DNA of 64,000 nt from Methyloligella halotolerans (GCF_001708935.1 NZ_MASI01000006.1:1-64000); one strand, 5' to 3'. Positions 42,321 to 51,120 are shown, numbered from the stretch's first letter. Numbers and translations are program-made. Notes: generated from the sequence alone by a model not told the origin.

Positions 42321-42807
42321 GCGGGCTCGCCTTTCTCCTGTTCTTCCCCTCACCCCGACCCTCTCCCCCGAGGGGAGAGGGAGCAGGCTGCGGTTTGCGG
42401 CACGGCCCGGCGCCCGTCCCAACCTCCGCCGTCATGCCCGGACTTGATCCGGGCATCCAGGGACGGCGAGCTCCGAACAAGCGGCCCCGGATCACCGGAT
42501 CAGGCCCGGTGATGGCGAGGGAGTGTGGAACACCCACGCGCCGACCCTCGTCCGGCTATCGGCGAACGATGCCCCAAAGCGGAAGCGCCCGCGCGTCGCG
42601 CAGCTTAGATGCGTTGCCCTGGTGGTGACGTATCGGACCCCTGAGGCGGGTTCGTTACACCCGCTCACGTTCGGCTCTCGCCGCTTTCGCGCGCGTCTCA
42701 CCTCAGGCGCCGCCACTCCCCTCCCGCGAACAGGTGAGGTCCTAGGTCACGCATCCCTCATGAGGAAAGGTGAGGCGCGTTTAGGGGCGGATTGTCGGAA
42801 ACAAGGT
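42321..42807. other. Intergenic region with two kinds of dispersed palindromes
   Basis: No gene supported. 42350-42394 contains an ACCCTCTCCCCC/GGGGAGAGGG palindrome and the string GAGCAGGCTGCGG, nearly identical to a copy at 45452-45500. 42430-42464 is a GTCATGCCCGGACTTGATCC-type palindrome. These flank the downstream end of the reverse-transcriptase gene. Confidence 0.55.
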
Positions 42808-44418
42808 TTAGAAGTCTTCATCGTCTTCATCCTCCCAAAACCCAATATCATCTGCTTCATAATCAAACGCAAAATCTTCAATAGCGTAGGCGGGCTCATC
42901 ATCTTCATTCATATCGAAAACACTTGGCCTCGCATCCCAACGCAGCAAACTTCTCTGTTCTTCAAATATCTTCGACTGCGCGCTCCCAACTTCATTAATT
43001 TCCCATGCGTCCATGAGGTCGAGATGCCGAAGTTCAAGCGCAAGCGGCCAAAACTCGTTTCGGCTGTGGCTGCCTTCCAGGCGCCCCAGAAGCTTGTCGG
43101 AAATCTCCTTGTCGGAAACCAAATCATGACGACTCATGTGCAACAGTAAACCAAGAATCACAGGGCTATTATTCTTTACTATCAGATCACTAATCTTCTT
43201 AGTAATTTTAACTTCCAACTCTTTCGCGAGCCATAGAGACCATGCAACTTCCGAATCGCGACTTAAAGAGGCTGACTGATACGAAACAGAACGGATTACG
43301 TCCCGCCAAAGTCTGCGGTCCAAGTTGTCGCCTCTCCGAAACCTCCACGCGATCACACGGGCAACGTAGTCGAACGAGTGTGGAAACTGGATAGCGCAAT
43401 GCGCCAAGAAATGCTCTAGAACGTCCCAATTCTCAGTCCAGCTTTTCAGACGATCAATTAGCCTAATAGCGTGCTTTATTATCCCGTCGTCGTTATTGTT
43501 GAGAGAGATCTCGATTATTTGCCCGAATGTAGCAACTAAATCTGAAGACGACGAATTCCCAACGAGTGCCTTCTTCATCGCCCTCTCAACGTCCAGCATC
43601 CCAGGATCGGCCAGTATCCTATTAAATTCTATAATTCTAGTCTTTGATTCATTTATATCAACATTATAATACCGAAGAGCAGTGCGAAGTTTTGCTAGTT
43701 TATCCTCGCACTCTTCGAAACTTCTTCCTCCAATCCAGTAATCATCTACGTGTCGAACGTATTTCGATCCGGGCGATAAGGAGAGAAATAACTTATCTAC
43801 CGCAGATAGAATTATCTCTCCGATTACCCGAGATGTGTCAGGTCCGACAGCCATTCCTAATGTCTGCTGCCCCTGTGATTGACGCAGTATATAATCAAGA
43901 CGATTCCCATATACATCAGAAGAATTCGCCCCTCTATCCGCTTTTGACGCTTCGTAACCATTTATCGCCCACGGTATGCTGTGGGTATAAACTGACGGGT
44001 AGAATCTAGATACATCCGTAACTACACAGTATCTAAACCTTGAAAAAGCTGACAATCGTATCTTTGGAAGTTCAGAGTGTGGAGTAATATGTATCGATCT
44101 AGATCCTGATGAACTGAACTCCGGCTTTGAATGCGATCCCGTTGATTCTCTAAGAATGTTATTTATACTTTCCCAATGCTTTTCGATGAAAAAAGCTTGG
44201 TCATGAATAAATATAGGATGCGGTATTCCAAATAATCTTCTTGTTCCACCTCTCTTACTTGCATCGTAAGGAGCATGGTGTCCGACACACTTACTTGTCA
44301 CGAGGTATCTACCTGCCTCACTATAGGATTGCGCGATATCTTTTGACTGAAAGATCGGCGGCATATTCTCAGGCAAAAGCCCTCGCTCCAAAAAACTTGA
44401 AACCGACGGTCTCGACAT
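42808..44418 (-). CDS. Reverse transcriptase of the Abi/unknown-group defence type
   Basis: 536 residues with GGAGG 6 bases before the ATG at 44418. Reverse-transcriptase motifs: CVVTDVSRFYPSVYTHSIPW (catalytic Asp135), QQTLGMAVGPDTSRVIGEI (about 185-201) and VRHVDDYWI, where Asp225-Asp226 are the YxDD-type pair with His for the usual Tyr/Phe neighbour. About 290 residues follow, helical and ending in a highly acidic tail. No group II intron maturase or retron partner is seen. The layout fits abortive-infection or DRT reverse transcriptases, which stop phage; I cannot say which numbered type. The gene is much richer in A+T than its neighbours and stands alone, signs of recent transfer. Confidence 0.88.
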   Translation of the reverse strand: MSRPSVSSFLERGLLPENMPPIFQSKDIAQSYSEAGRYLVTSKCVGHHAPYDASKRGGTRRLFGIPHPIFIHDQAFFIEKHWESINNILRESTGSHSKPEFSSSGSRSIHITPHSELPKIRLSAFSRFRYCVVTDVSRFYPSVYTHSIPWAINGYEASKADRGANSSDVYGNRLDYILRQSQGQQTLGMAVGPDTSRVIGEIILSAVDKLFLSLSPGSKYVRHVDDYWIGGRSFEECEDKLAKLRTALRYYNVDINESKTRIIEFNRILADPGMLDVERAMKKALVGNSSSSDLVATFGQIIEISLNNNDDGIIKHAIRLIDRLKSWTENWDVLEHFLAHCAIQFPHSFDYVARVIAWRFRRGDNLDRRLWRDVIRSVSYQSASLSRDSEVAWSLWLAKELEVKITKKISDLIVKNNSPVILGLLLHMSRHDLVSDKEISDKLLGRLEGSHSRNEFWPLALELRHLDLMDAWEINEVGSAQSKIFEEQRSLLRWDARPSVFDMNEDDEPAYAIEDFAFDYEADDIGFWEDEDDEDF

Positions 44419-44585
44419 ATTTCCTCCGGGTGCTTCAGAACATCGTTTTGATTACGCCCTAAGCGTGTAGCGCTCGATTTCCCCACAACTGTATCGCGGA
44501 ACCGATTTCGAAAGCCACATTCCCTCAATCTTTCGGTGCTAGGGTCCCGCCCGATATGCGTGTGTGATCTGAGGGATCTAGCGAA

Positions 44586-45425
44586 ATGCGTGGATGGATT
44601 GGTTCGGCGGGCGCGCTCGCCAAATGTGGGCTTGCCGTGGGGGCGCTCGCCCTCGGCCTGGCGGGTTTCGGCAGCGTGGCTGAGGCCGCCCAGTGCGGCA
44701 CCTCTGCGGCCGGGTTCGACACCTGGAAGCGGCAGTTTGCGGCCGAGGCGCAGCAGCGCGGCATCGGCTCGCGGGGCATCCAGGCCCTGATGGGCACCCA
44801 ATACGCCTATGGGACGATCAAGGCGGATCGGGGCCAGCACTCCTTCAAGCTGTCTCTCGACCAGTTCATGGCCAAGCGCGGGGCCGCGACCATCGCCGCC
44901 CAGGGGCGCTCCAAGAAGGCCCAGAACGCCCAGCTTTTCGCGGCCATCGAACAGCGCTACGGCGTGCCGGCCGGGCCGCTGATCGCGATCTGGGGCATGG
45001 AGACGGCGTTCGGCAATTACATGGGCAACCAGAACACGCTCTCGGCGGTGGCGACGCTCGCCTATGACTGCCGGCGACCGGAGTTCTTCCAGCCCCATCT
45101 GATGGCGGCTTTGCAGCTGGTGGACCGGGGTTCGCTCACCGCCTCCCAGCGCGGCGCCATGCATGGCGAGGTCGGGCATACCCAGTTCCTGCCGGCCAAC
45201 ATCATCCGCTACGGGGTGGACGGCAACGGCGACGGTCGCGTGGATTTGAACGACCGGGCCGATGCGCTCGCCTCGACGGCGAACTTCCTGCGCGGACACG
45301 GCTGGCGGCCGGGCGCGGGCTATCAGCCGGGGCAGCCGAACTATGCGGCGATCCAGGGCTGGAACGCGGCCTCCGTCTATCAGCAGACCATCGCCATCGT
45401 CGGCCGGCAGATCGACGGCGGTTAG
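44586..45425 (+). CDS. Lytic murein transglycosylase (MltB-like, SLT_2 fold)
   Basis: 279 residues. A signal peptide ends near VAEAAQC (residue 36). FDTWKRQFAAEAQQRGI starts the domain. The catalytic Glu is in IWGMETAFGNYMGN, and GHTQFLPANIIRYGVDGNGD and ANFLRGHGW are further family motifs. The enzyme cleaves glycan strands of peptidoglycan with anhydromuramic-acid formation in the periplasm. It reads away from the reverse-transcriptase gene, with the 167-base gap holding both promoters. Confidence 0.93.
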   Translation: MRGWIGSAGALAKCGLAVGALALGLAGFGSVAEAAQCGTSAAGFDTWKRQFAAEAQQRGIGSRGIQALMGTQYAYGTIKADRGQHSFKLSLDQFMAKRGAATIAAQGRSKKAQNAQLFAAIEQRYGVPAGPLIAIWGMETAFGNYMGNQNTLSAVATLAYDCRRPEFFQPHLMAALQLVDRGSLTASQRGAMHGEVGHTQFLPANIIRYGVDGNGDGRVDLNDRADALASTANFLRGHGWRPGAGYQPGQPNYAAIQGWNAASVYQQTIAIVGRQIDGG

Positions 45426-45579
45426 GCGCACGAATTCCCCCCCTCGCCCCAACCCTCTCCCCACCCCTCTCCCCCTGGGGGAGAGGGAGCAGGCTGCGGG
45501 GCGCACAGCGCATGATGGCGCTTCGCGATCCTGCAACCTTCCGCTAGTCTCATCCCCTCTCGATCGGAAGGGGGCGCCG
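45426..45579. repeat. Dispersed palindromic repeat copy
   Basis: 45452-45500 contains AACCCTCTCCCC, a CCCCTGGGGG centre and GAGAGGGAGCAGGCTGCGG. The last string is shared base for base with 42373-42392. It probably belongs to an intergenic repeat family. Confidence 0.6.
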
Positions 45580-45915
45580 ATGAGCGTTTTGATGGGGCTG
45601 ATATTCATCGCGATCTTCGGAGGCTGGATCTGCGCCTTCGCGGGGATGGTCCTCGCGGTGCTCGTGGTGGTGCGCAACATTCCGTATATCCGCGAGCACA
45701 ATCCTGAGCTCACGGAGCCTGGCGCGAAGGCTCCGCTGACCGGGTTCCGCATGTTCGCCATCGCGTCGAAGCCCGGCTCCCTCGGCCCAAGCGAGGAGCC
45801 GAAGCGCGTTCTCGCCTTCCGCCTCTTGAAGCTGGGCGTCGCCCTGCTCGTCGGAGGGATGCTGGCGGCTGTCACGATCGGCATCTTCGCCGGCGCCCCG
45901 GACGGAGGGGCGTGA
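45580..45915 (+). CDS. Small two-helix membrane protein
   Basis: 111 residues from the ATG at 45580, preceded by GGAAGGGGG. Hydrophobic segments at about 3-35 and 85-106, with a charged loop between them (YIREHNPELTEPGAK). It overlaps the next reading frame by 4 bases, although the next gene probably starts further on. No family recognised; likely inner membrane. Confidence 0.7.
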   Translation: MSVLMGLIFIAIFGGWICAFAGMVLAVLVVVRNIPYIREHNPELTEPGAKAPLTGFRMFAIASKPGSLGPSEEPKRVLAFRLLKLGVALLVGGMLAAVTIGIFAGAPDGGA

Positions 45916-46013
45916 GGGCAATCGCCCGATCATCGCCGCAAAAAGCCGCCATTGCTCCGACAGATCGCGCCGCTATGATGCGCGCCGCTTTCGAATGTCT
46001 TGAGGGAACATCC

Positions 46014-46394
46014 ATGCAGACCAGCCGCACCGCGAACGGGGGCACGACGCTTTACAGCATGGGCGGGATCATCCTGCTCGCCATCGCGGCCGTGGCCGCC
46101 GTGATGACCAAGCCGAGCCTGGAGAGCTTCAACCAGAATCTCAACACGGAGCTGCGGTCGGAGGTCGCCCAGGCGCTGCAGTCGAAGCAGAAGGACGGCA
46201 TCATGGGCGCCGTCATGCGGGTGGGCTGCACGGTGGATGTGGATGCCTGCGTGCGGATGCTGCGGTCTCAGATGGAGATCGACGAGAAGGATCTCATCGT
46301 CGCCCGCTATGTGCGTGTGCTGACCCGCGAAGAGGAGAAGAACTGCCTCGGCGTTTTCAACAGCTGGTTCTGCACCGGGTTCAATCCGCGCTAG
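46014..46394 (+). CDS. Small protein with an N-terminal membrane anchor, DUF4359-like
   Basis: 126 residues from the ATG at 46014 with GAGGGA upstream; the frame is open back to 45912 but that part overlaps the previous gene. One membrane segment (about 15-35, MGGIILLAIAAVAAVMTKPS) is followed by SFNQNLNTELRSEV and a soluble domain with four Cys (VGCTVDVDACVRM, NCLGVFNSWFC). This resembles the DUF4359 layout. Function unknown. A bidirectional terminator follows. Confidence 0.7.
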   Translation: MQTSRTANGGTTLYSMGGIILLAIAAVAAVMTKPSLESFNQNLNTELRSEVAQALQSKQKDGIMGAVMRVGCTVDVDACVRMLRSQMEIDEKDLIVARYVRVLTREEEKNCLGVFNSWFCTGFNPR

Positions 46395-46434
46395 GACACC
46401 CTGCCCCGGCCGGCCCGGACCGGATCGCATACGA

Positions 46435-46471
46435 AAAAGCCCCCTCACCGAGATCCGGCAAGGGGGCTTTT
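46435..46471. terminator. Bidirectional intrinsic terminator
   Basis: AAAAGCCCCCT and AGGGGGCTTTT pair across a 15-base loop, with A and T runs on both sides. It lies between convergent genes (46014 plus, 46534 minus) and can serve both. Confidence 0.85.
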
Positions 46472-46533
46472 CATTGTCTGGCGATCGCGCCGCCGCGTCG
46501 GCAGCGGCGCGATGCAAATCGTATCGCCTGAAG

Positions 46534-47769
46534 CTACGCGGCCTTCTTGGCGTAGTAGGACTGCAGGCCGGCCATCACCTTGGCCTTGTCGAAATCGGCG
46601 CCCATGGCGAGCATCCGGTCGGCAAAGCGGCTGACGATCTCGGTGATCTGCTCTTCCGACAGCTGGTTCAGGATGCCGATGCGGATCTGAACCGGCTCCG
46701 ACAGGGTCGGCCAGATGCCGAAGCCGTCGGCGCGGGCGCCCTGCACCAGCTCCTTCTCCTTGCCCTGCATGCTGTCGGGCAGATTGCAGACGACCAGGCT
46801 GGTCATGTTGGACGTGACCTTGCAGCCCATGGCCTCGACGGCCTCGCGGAGCGCCTTCTCGTGATAGGCGTAGGCTTCCGCCTTGGCGGCCTTGCCGTAA
46901 GCCAGGATGATGCGCAGCGCCTCGTGGAACGCGGCGACGGCGTAGCAGGAATGGGTCTGGTGATAGACCGGGTTCTCGACATCCTTGCCGTCAATGATGC
47001 CCCAATGGCGCGCATCGAGGATCGGGTGGTTCACGAAGGTGTAGCAGCCGCGCTTCTTGACGACGTCGATGGCCTTGTCGGTGAAGGAGACCGGCGCATA
47101 GGTCAGCGGCAGGGACAGCACGCCCTTCTGGGGACAGGATGCCCAAGCGGCGACGCCCGGATAATCGTCGATCGAGAAGTCGGCGACACCGAGGGACGAC
47201 ACGGCATCGACCAGCCCCATCACGTCATGCTTCTCGCAGGCATCGGAGAAGCCCTGGATGTCGTTGATGCGGCCCGAACCGGTCTCCCAGTGCGCCATGA
47301 ACGCCCACATGGGCTTGTGCTCGGCCAGCGCCTTCTCGACGATCTCGCCGGAGACGGATTCGCCGTGGGGCACGGTGACGGTGATGACGTTGGCGGGCTT
47401 CGGGTTCAGGGAATCCTTCGCCAGGTCTTCCAGGGAAGACGCCTTCATGCGGATGGTCAGGTCGTCGATGCTGGAGAACGTGCCGTTGACGAAGCAGACG
47501 ACCTTGTCACCCGGCAGGATGAGGCTCTGCATGCAGTCCAGCCCGGTCCAGCCGGTGCCGGCGACGCCGTAGGTGTAGACATTCTTGGTGCCCCACAGGT
47601 CACGCAGCATGAACTTGGCTTCCTTCATGCCGCGCAGCACGTCCGCCTGCATGTGGTCGGCAACGCCGGTCTTGGCGAAGCGCTCAAGCACGCGGGGGTC
47701 GGTGTTGCCCGGGCCAGGCCCTGCGGCGAGCGTTTCTGGAATTTCAAGCGGGGGATAAATATTCGTCAT
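46534..47769 (-). CDS. Class V aminotransferase of the alanine/serine-glyoxylate family
   Basis: 411 residues. Family signs: LAAGPGPGNTDPRVLERF at the start, VAGTGWTGLDCMQSL, the PLP-stacking and acceptor region WETGSGRINDI, LVDAVSSLGVADF with the conserved Asp, and ASCPQKGVLSLPL with the Schiff-base Lys. The enzyme would move an amino group from alanine or serine to glyoxylate. In methylotrophic Hyphomicrobiales serine-glyoxylate aminotransferase belongs to the serine cycle, but this one differs from the usual SgaA start and the substrate is open. It is a single gene with a long leader region. Confidence 0.88.
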   Translation of the reverse strand: MTNIYPPLEIPETLAAGPGPGNTDPRVLERFAKTGVADHMQADVLRGMKEAKFMLRDLWGTKNVYTYGVAGTGWTGLDCMQSLILPGDKVVCFVNGTFSSIDDLTIRMKASSLEDLAKDSLNPKPANVITVTVPHGESVSGEIVEKALAEHKPMWAFMAHWETGSGRINDIQGFSDACEKHDVMGLVDAVSSLGVADFSIDDYPGVAAWASCPQKGVLSLPLTYAPVSFTDKAIDVVKKRGCYTFVNHPILDARHWGIIDGKDVENPVYHQTHSCYAVAAFHEALRIILAYGKAAKAEAYAYHEKALREAVEAMGCKVTSNMTSLVVCNLPDSMQGKEKELVQGARADGFGIWPTLSEPVQIRIGILNQLSEEQITEIVSRFADRMLAMGADFDKAKVMAGLQSYYAKKAA

Positions 47770-48207
47770 CGGAACACCTCAACTTCAGATAGCGTCGTGG
47801 ATTCGTTAGGCCGCTCCGCGAGCGGAGCGTTTTGGATACGTCGTTCGATCCGGCTGGACCGGGTGCCGGTCCTTGCCAGGATCGCATTTCGGGCCGGATA
47901 GGTAATGCCGCCCTCCCTCGGAGACGTGCGACGCCTCCTCCGGCCCTCAGGGTGGTCGAAAGAATTCGGGTAATCGTGTAGCTGGAAGGGGCGTTCCGGG
48001 CAAGAGGCGGGATCGTTTTCGCCGGAAATGCGGTTGTCCCGCGCCCCCTTCAGGAAAAGCGAATGCCCGGACGTCAGCGCGCCCGGGCATCATTCAACAG
48101 CGTCCTCCTACGAGGCTCAGCGCGCTATGTCGAGATGCATGGCGAACCATGTCTGCCTCGAGCCACGCGGTGAGCCCTTCAGGATGACGGCGTCCGCGAC
48201 GGCTGGC
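47770..48207. other. Leader region of the aminotransferase gene and 3' region of the next gene
   Basis: No gene supported. 47812-47829 is a perfect stem (CGCTCCG, CGAG, CGGAGCG) in the leader of the aminotransferase. Around 48063-48097 the arms ATGCCCGG and CCGGGCAT form a stem that may end transcription from 48208. The leader is G/C-rich and could fold, but I cannot assign a riboswitch class. Confidence 0.45.
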
Positions 48208-48735
48208 TCAGCACTTGTTGCCGAGAGTGACCACGCAGCCCACGCCTTTGGCGGTGCCCTTGACCACCGTGCCGGCGCCGTTGGCGACGCCCTTGCCGAC
48301 TTCGCCGGCGCCCTTGGCGACGCCCTTGCCGGTGTTCACGGCGCCGCTGGCGACACCCTTGCCGACCTGCGCACCGCCCTTGACGACGCCCATGCCGACT
48401 TCGCCGGTGCCTTTGACCACGCCCGTGGCCGTCCCTACGGGACCGCTCTTGAGGCCTGCGCCGACCTGGCCGACGCCACGGGAAACGCCGCCGCCGACTT
48501 CACCGGCACCGCCGACCACGCCGCGGCCGACATCGCCGGCGCCCTTGGCGACGCCCTTGCCGGTTTCCATCGCGCCGCTGGCGGCGCCAGCGCCGGCCTG
48601 GCCGGCACCCTTGGCAACGCCGGTGCCGGTCGTGGTGGCGCCCTGCACGGTGCCCTGGACCGGCTTCACCTGTTGTGCGTGCGCCGGAATGGCGAAAGCG
48701 GCGACCATCAGGGTCGCGAGAATTGTCGTACGCAT
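48208..48735 (-). CDS. Secreted glycine-rich repeat protein
   Basis: 175 residues from the ATG at 48735 with GGGAGG upstream. A signal peptide (RTTILATLMVAAFAIPAHA) is followed by about a dozen imperfect 11-residue repeats of the form GxGVAKGAGxV, nearly free of large side chains. The protein ends VGCVVTLGNKC with two Cys. A shorter relative at 50607 has the same plan and a similar ending. The repeats could form a membrane-associated or amyloid-like rod. No named family; envelope location inferred. Confidence 0.78.
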   Translation of the reverse strand: MRTTILATLMVAAFAIPAHAQQVKPVQGTVQGATTTGTGVAKGAGQAGAGAASGAMETGKGVAKGAGDVGRGVVGGAGEVGGGVSRGVGQVGAGLKSGPVGTATGVVKGTGEVGMGVVKGGAQVGKGVASGAVNTGKGVAKGAGEVGKGVANGAGTVVKGTAKGVGCVVTLGNKC

Positions 48736-48885
48736 TGGAATATCCTCCCTACAACGCATGTTCTAACTATAGGACCGGCCGCGCTCGTCCCGGGCCGTAC
48801 GCCTGATACGAATTTAGCCTATTATGCATAGCCAACTTGTTGATTTGGCGGCAAATGATGCGCCTTTTTAACATCAGTCTTATCA

Positions 48886-49152
48886 ATGAGTAAGCATCCG
48901 TTTCCCGCCATGCTCAAGTTTTTGGGCGCGGCCTACGAGATCGGCATCGACGCGGCCGAGGGCGCCATCGTCGGCTTCATGGTGTTCGTGTTCCTGGTCT
49001 GGACCTGGCCCTACCCGCCGCCGGGCTGGGCGGCGGAGACGGCGCAGATCGACTGGGGGCTGGGCTTCGCCGGGGCCGGCGCGGCGATCGGCGGGTTCCG
49101 CAGCTGGGCGGCGCGAAAGCACCGGCTGGCGCGGAAGGATGAGCGGGAGTGA
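48886..49152 (+). CDS. Small membrane protein
   Basis: 88 residues. Hydrophobic segments at about 24-42 (EGAIVGFMVFVFLVWTWPYP) and 58-72, with a basic C-terminus (RKHRLARKDERE). It starts at an ATG overlapping an AATGAGTAAG context and has no strong ribosome site. Not recognised. It reads away from the glycine-rich protein across an AT-rich divergent region. Confidence 0.62.
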   Translation: MSKHPFPAMLKFLGAAYEIGIDAAEGAIVGFMVFVFLVWTWPYPPPGWAAETAQIDWGLGFAGAGAAIGGFRSWAARKHRLARKDERE

Positions 49153-49236
49153 AGCGGGAACTCTGCCTGCGCCCTCCCCGTTCGACCTCCACAAGCCACA
49201 TGCAAGACAATCCATGCAAGACAATCGGAGGAACCC

Positions 49237-49473
49237 ATGGCCGGCGACGAAAAGCTGACCGAGCTGAATCCCAAGCTGCACCGTGAGAACCCGAACAACG
49301 CGGATCACGACACGCAAAACTGGGGCAAGGGCAACCACCCCATGACCGCCCCGCAGGCGAGCTATCTCAAGGCGCTTGCCGAAGAGGCCGGCGAGCCGGA
49401 GGCCTATCGCGAGGATATGAGCGAAGCGTACGCGACCTCACAGATCGACCGGCTGCGCGAGAAGATGGCATGA
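49237..49473 (+). CDS. DUF3072-domain protein
   Basis: 78 residues with CGGAGGA before the ATG. The motif PMTAPQASYLKALAEEAGEP followed by ATSQIDRLREK is the DUF3072 signature, a short domain predicted to be a helical hairpin. The first 30 residues are hydrophilic and Asn/His-rich. Function unknown. Confidence 0.82.
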   Translation: MAGDEKLTELNPKLHRENPNNADHDTQNWGKGNHPMTAPQASYLKALAEEAGEPEAYREDMSEAYATSQIDRLREKMA

Positions 49474-49717
49474 CGGGGTAGGTCTGAAGCCTGTTTATAG
49501 GTCTGAAGCCTGCTTAAGAGTGTGCGAGGCGTGTGCCTCCACTCTTCGCGTCAAACTCGGCCGTCATCCCGGCGAAAGCCGGGATCTCGTAGCCACCGAT
49601 CGTCGAGAGAAGCCGAGACAGGGGTTACTGGATCGCCCGGGCAAATTCATGTTCGGGTCGGCTTCGCCGGACCCGGCTGCCGGGCGATGACAATCGGTGA
49701 GGGCCCGCCAATCCCCC
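49474..49717. repeat. Tandem direct repeat and dispersed palindrome
   Basis: GGTCTGAAGCCTG occurs twice, 19 bases apart, between 49481 and 49516. At 49560-49590 GCCGTCATCCCGGCGAAAGC forms a palindrome of the same type as 42430. No gene is supported here. Confidence 0.5.
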
Positions 49718-50419
49718 TCACCGCCTGGCAGACGCGCCCCCGCCCCGCGAGAAAAGCATGAAGATATAGAACAGCCAGACGCCCACGGCGGAGACGGCCG
49801 CGGACACATAAGTCCAGGCGGCGGCGTCCAGCACCTGGTCGACCTGCTCGATCCCGTCCGGACCGAGAATACCCTGGCGTGCCAGCAGCTCCTTGGCCCG
49901 GGCGCTGGCGTTGAACTCCACGGGGAGCGTGATCAGCGCGAAGAGGAAGGACGAGCCGAACAGGATGACGCCCGTCCAGGTGAGCCAGTTCATGCCCAGC
50001 ACGAGCCCGGCGACGAACAGCCACGGCGCGATCTTGGAGGCAAGCTGCACCAGGGGCACGACGAAGGTGCGCGCCTCCATGGGGAAATAGTCCTTCGCGT
50101 CCTGCACCGCGTGGCCCGCCTCATGGGCGGCGATGCCAGCGGCGGCGATCGACGGCGTGTAGAAGACCTTCTGGCTCAGGCGCAGCACCTTGTTGCGGGG
50201 ATCGTAATGGTCCGACAACTCGCCCTCGACGGGCTCGATTCGGATGTCCTGGAGCCCCTTCGCATCGAGCAGGCGCCGGGCGACCTCCGCCCCCGTGATG
50301 CCCGAGGGCGTTGGGACTTGGGAATACTTCGCGACGTTGCTCTTGATGCGGGCCTGGGCATAGAGCCCGAGCAAAAGCCCCGGCCCGACAAACAGCCAGA
50401 ACAACGGATCTTCGAACAT
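49718..50419 (-). CDS. YugP-type neutral zinc metallopeptidase
   Basis: 233 residues starting FEDPLFWLFVGPGLLLGLYA. The zinc motif is HEAGHAVQD, preceded by LSQKVFYTPSIAAAGIAA; a second membrane region spans about 125-165 and a third is near the C-terminus. The YPLQ-type signature of the family appears as NASARAKELLARQGIL. These are inner-membrane proteins annotated as zinc peptidases, with poorly known substrates. A degenerate copy of this gene's first 40 bases lies at 50951. Confidence 0.9.
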   Translation of the reverse strand: MFEDPLFWLFVGPGLLLGLYAQARIKSNVAKYSQVPTPSGITGAEVARRLLDAKGLQDIRIEPVEGELSDHYDPRNKVLRLSQKVFYTPSIAAAGIAAHEAGHAVQDAKDYFPMEARTFVVPLVQLASKIAPWLFVAGLVLGMNWLTWTGVILFGSSFLFALITLPVEFNASARAKELLARQGILGPDGIEQVDQVLDAAAWTYVSAAVSAVGVWLFYIFMLFSRGGGASARR

Positions 50420-50606
50420 GGGACGCCCCCCATTGATATGCGGTCAGTGGCCAGCCCCGGCCACTTGTGTTTGAGGAAACGCCGGAGGGGCGAAGGGGTT
50501 TCCGGAGGGTTGCGCGGCACACGGATGGCAGATGCCGGCCGGCGGATCATAACGCGACGGCACGAGCGAAGGATGCCCGGACCAAGCCGGGCACCCCTTC
50601 TTGGGA

Positions 50607-50876
50607 TCAGCAGCGGCGGCCGAACGTCACCGCGCACATGAAGCCATGGCCGACGCCCCGGCCGGCTCTCGCCGCGCCACGGCCGACACCGCGGCCAGCG
50701 GTTTCAGCGCCCCGCGCCACGCCGCGCCCGGCCCGAGCCGTTCCGCGGCCTACGCCTTCGGCCGTCTGCGCCGTTCTCTTGCCGAAACGCTCGAAAAGCC
50801 CCGCCTCGGAATGAGTCGGCAGCGCCACCAGCGTGCCAAACGCGAGCAGCAGGGCAGCAAGGATCGAAAGTCTCAT
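50607..50876 (-). CDS. Small secreted glycine/arginine-rich repeat protein
   Basis: 89 residues from the ATG at 50876 with GGAGGAGA upstream. A signal peptide (RLSILAALLLAFGTLVALPT, SEA) is followed by repeats of the form GRGxARAGRGVxRGAE and the ending CAVTFGRRC. It is a shorter relative of 48208 with Arg where that protein has Lys or small residues. Likely a periplasmic or envelope protein of the same unknown type. Confidence 0.72.
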   Translation of the reverse strand: MRLSILAALLLAFGTLVALPTHSEAGLFERFGKRTAQTAEGVGRGTARAGRGVARGAETAGRGVGRGAARAGRGVGHGFMCAVTFGRRC

Positions 50877-50950
50877 CGTCGTCTCCTCCTCAGGATGACA
50901 TCTCGGTAGGATGCGAAGTCCTGACGGGGGGCGATGGTTCCGGTGGGGAG

Positions 50951-50989
50951 AACAGCCAGAACGGCGGATCTTCAATACATGGAGCGCCC
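50951..50989 (-). pseudogene. Degenerate copy of the 5' end of the zinc-peptidase gene
   Basis: This stretch matches 50391-50429, the first codons of the YugP-type gene, at most positions (both contain AACAGCCAGAAC, CGGATCTTC and CATGG). Read on the minus strand it gives a start codon followed almost at once by a stop, so it is a dead fragment. It lies between the peptidase region and the Hachiman genes and suggests a local duplication or rearrangement. Confidence 0.55.
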
Positions 50990-51120
50990 GTCATAACTTG
51001 AAGCGAGAGCTTTCGACGAAAAATGAAACTGCCACACAATCAATAGGTTGAATTTGCCTCTTTTCGCAATTTCGAGCTAAAAAAAGCCAACCCAAAGTTG
51101 AAGATGCCTAGAGCGCCCGC

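Noticed and set aside
46474-47901. 475-residue frame antisense to the class V aminotransferase
   Set aside because: The aminotransferase has PLP and family motifs and a proper start; the antisense product has none.
47770-47990. Possible riboswitch in the aminotransferase leader
   Set aside because: Stems are present, but I cannot match the conserved core of the glycine, SAM or THF classes.
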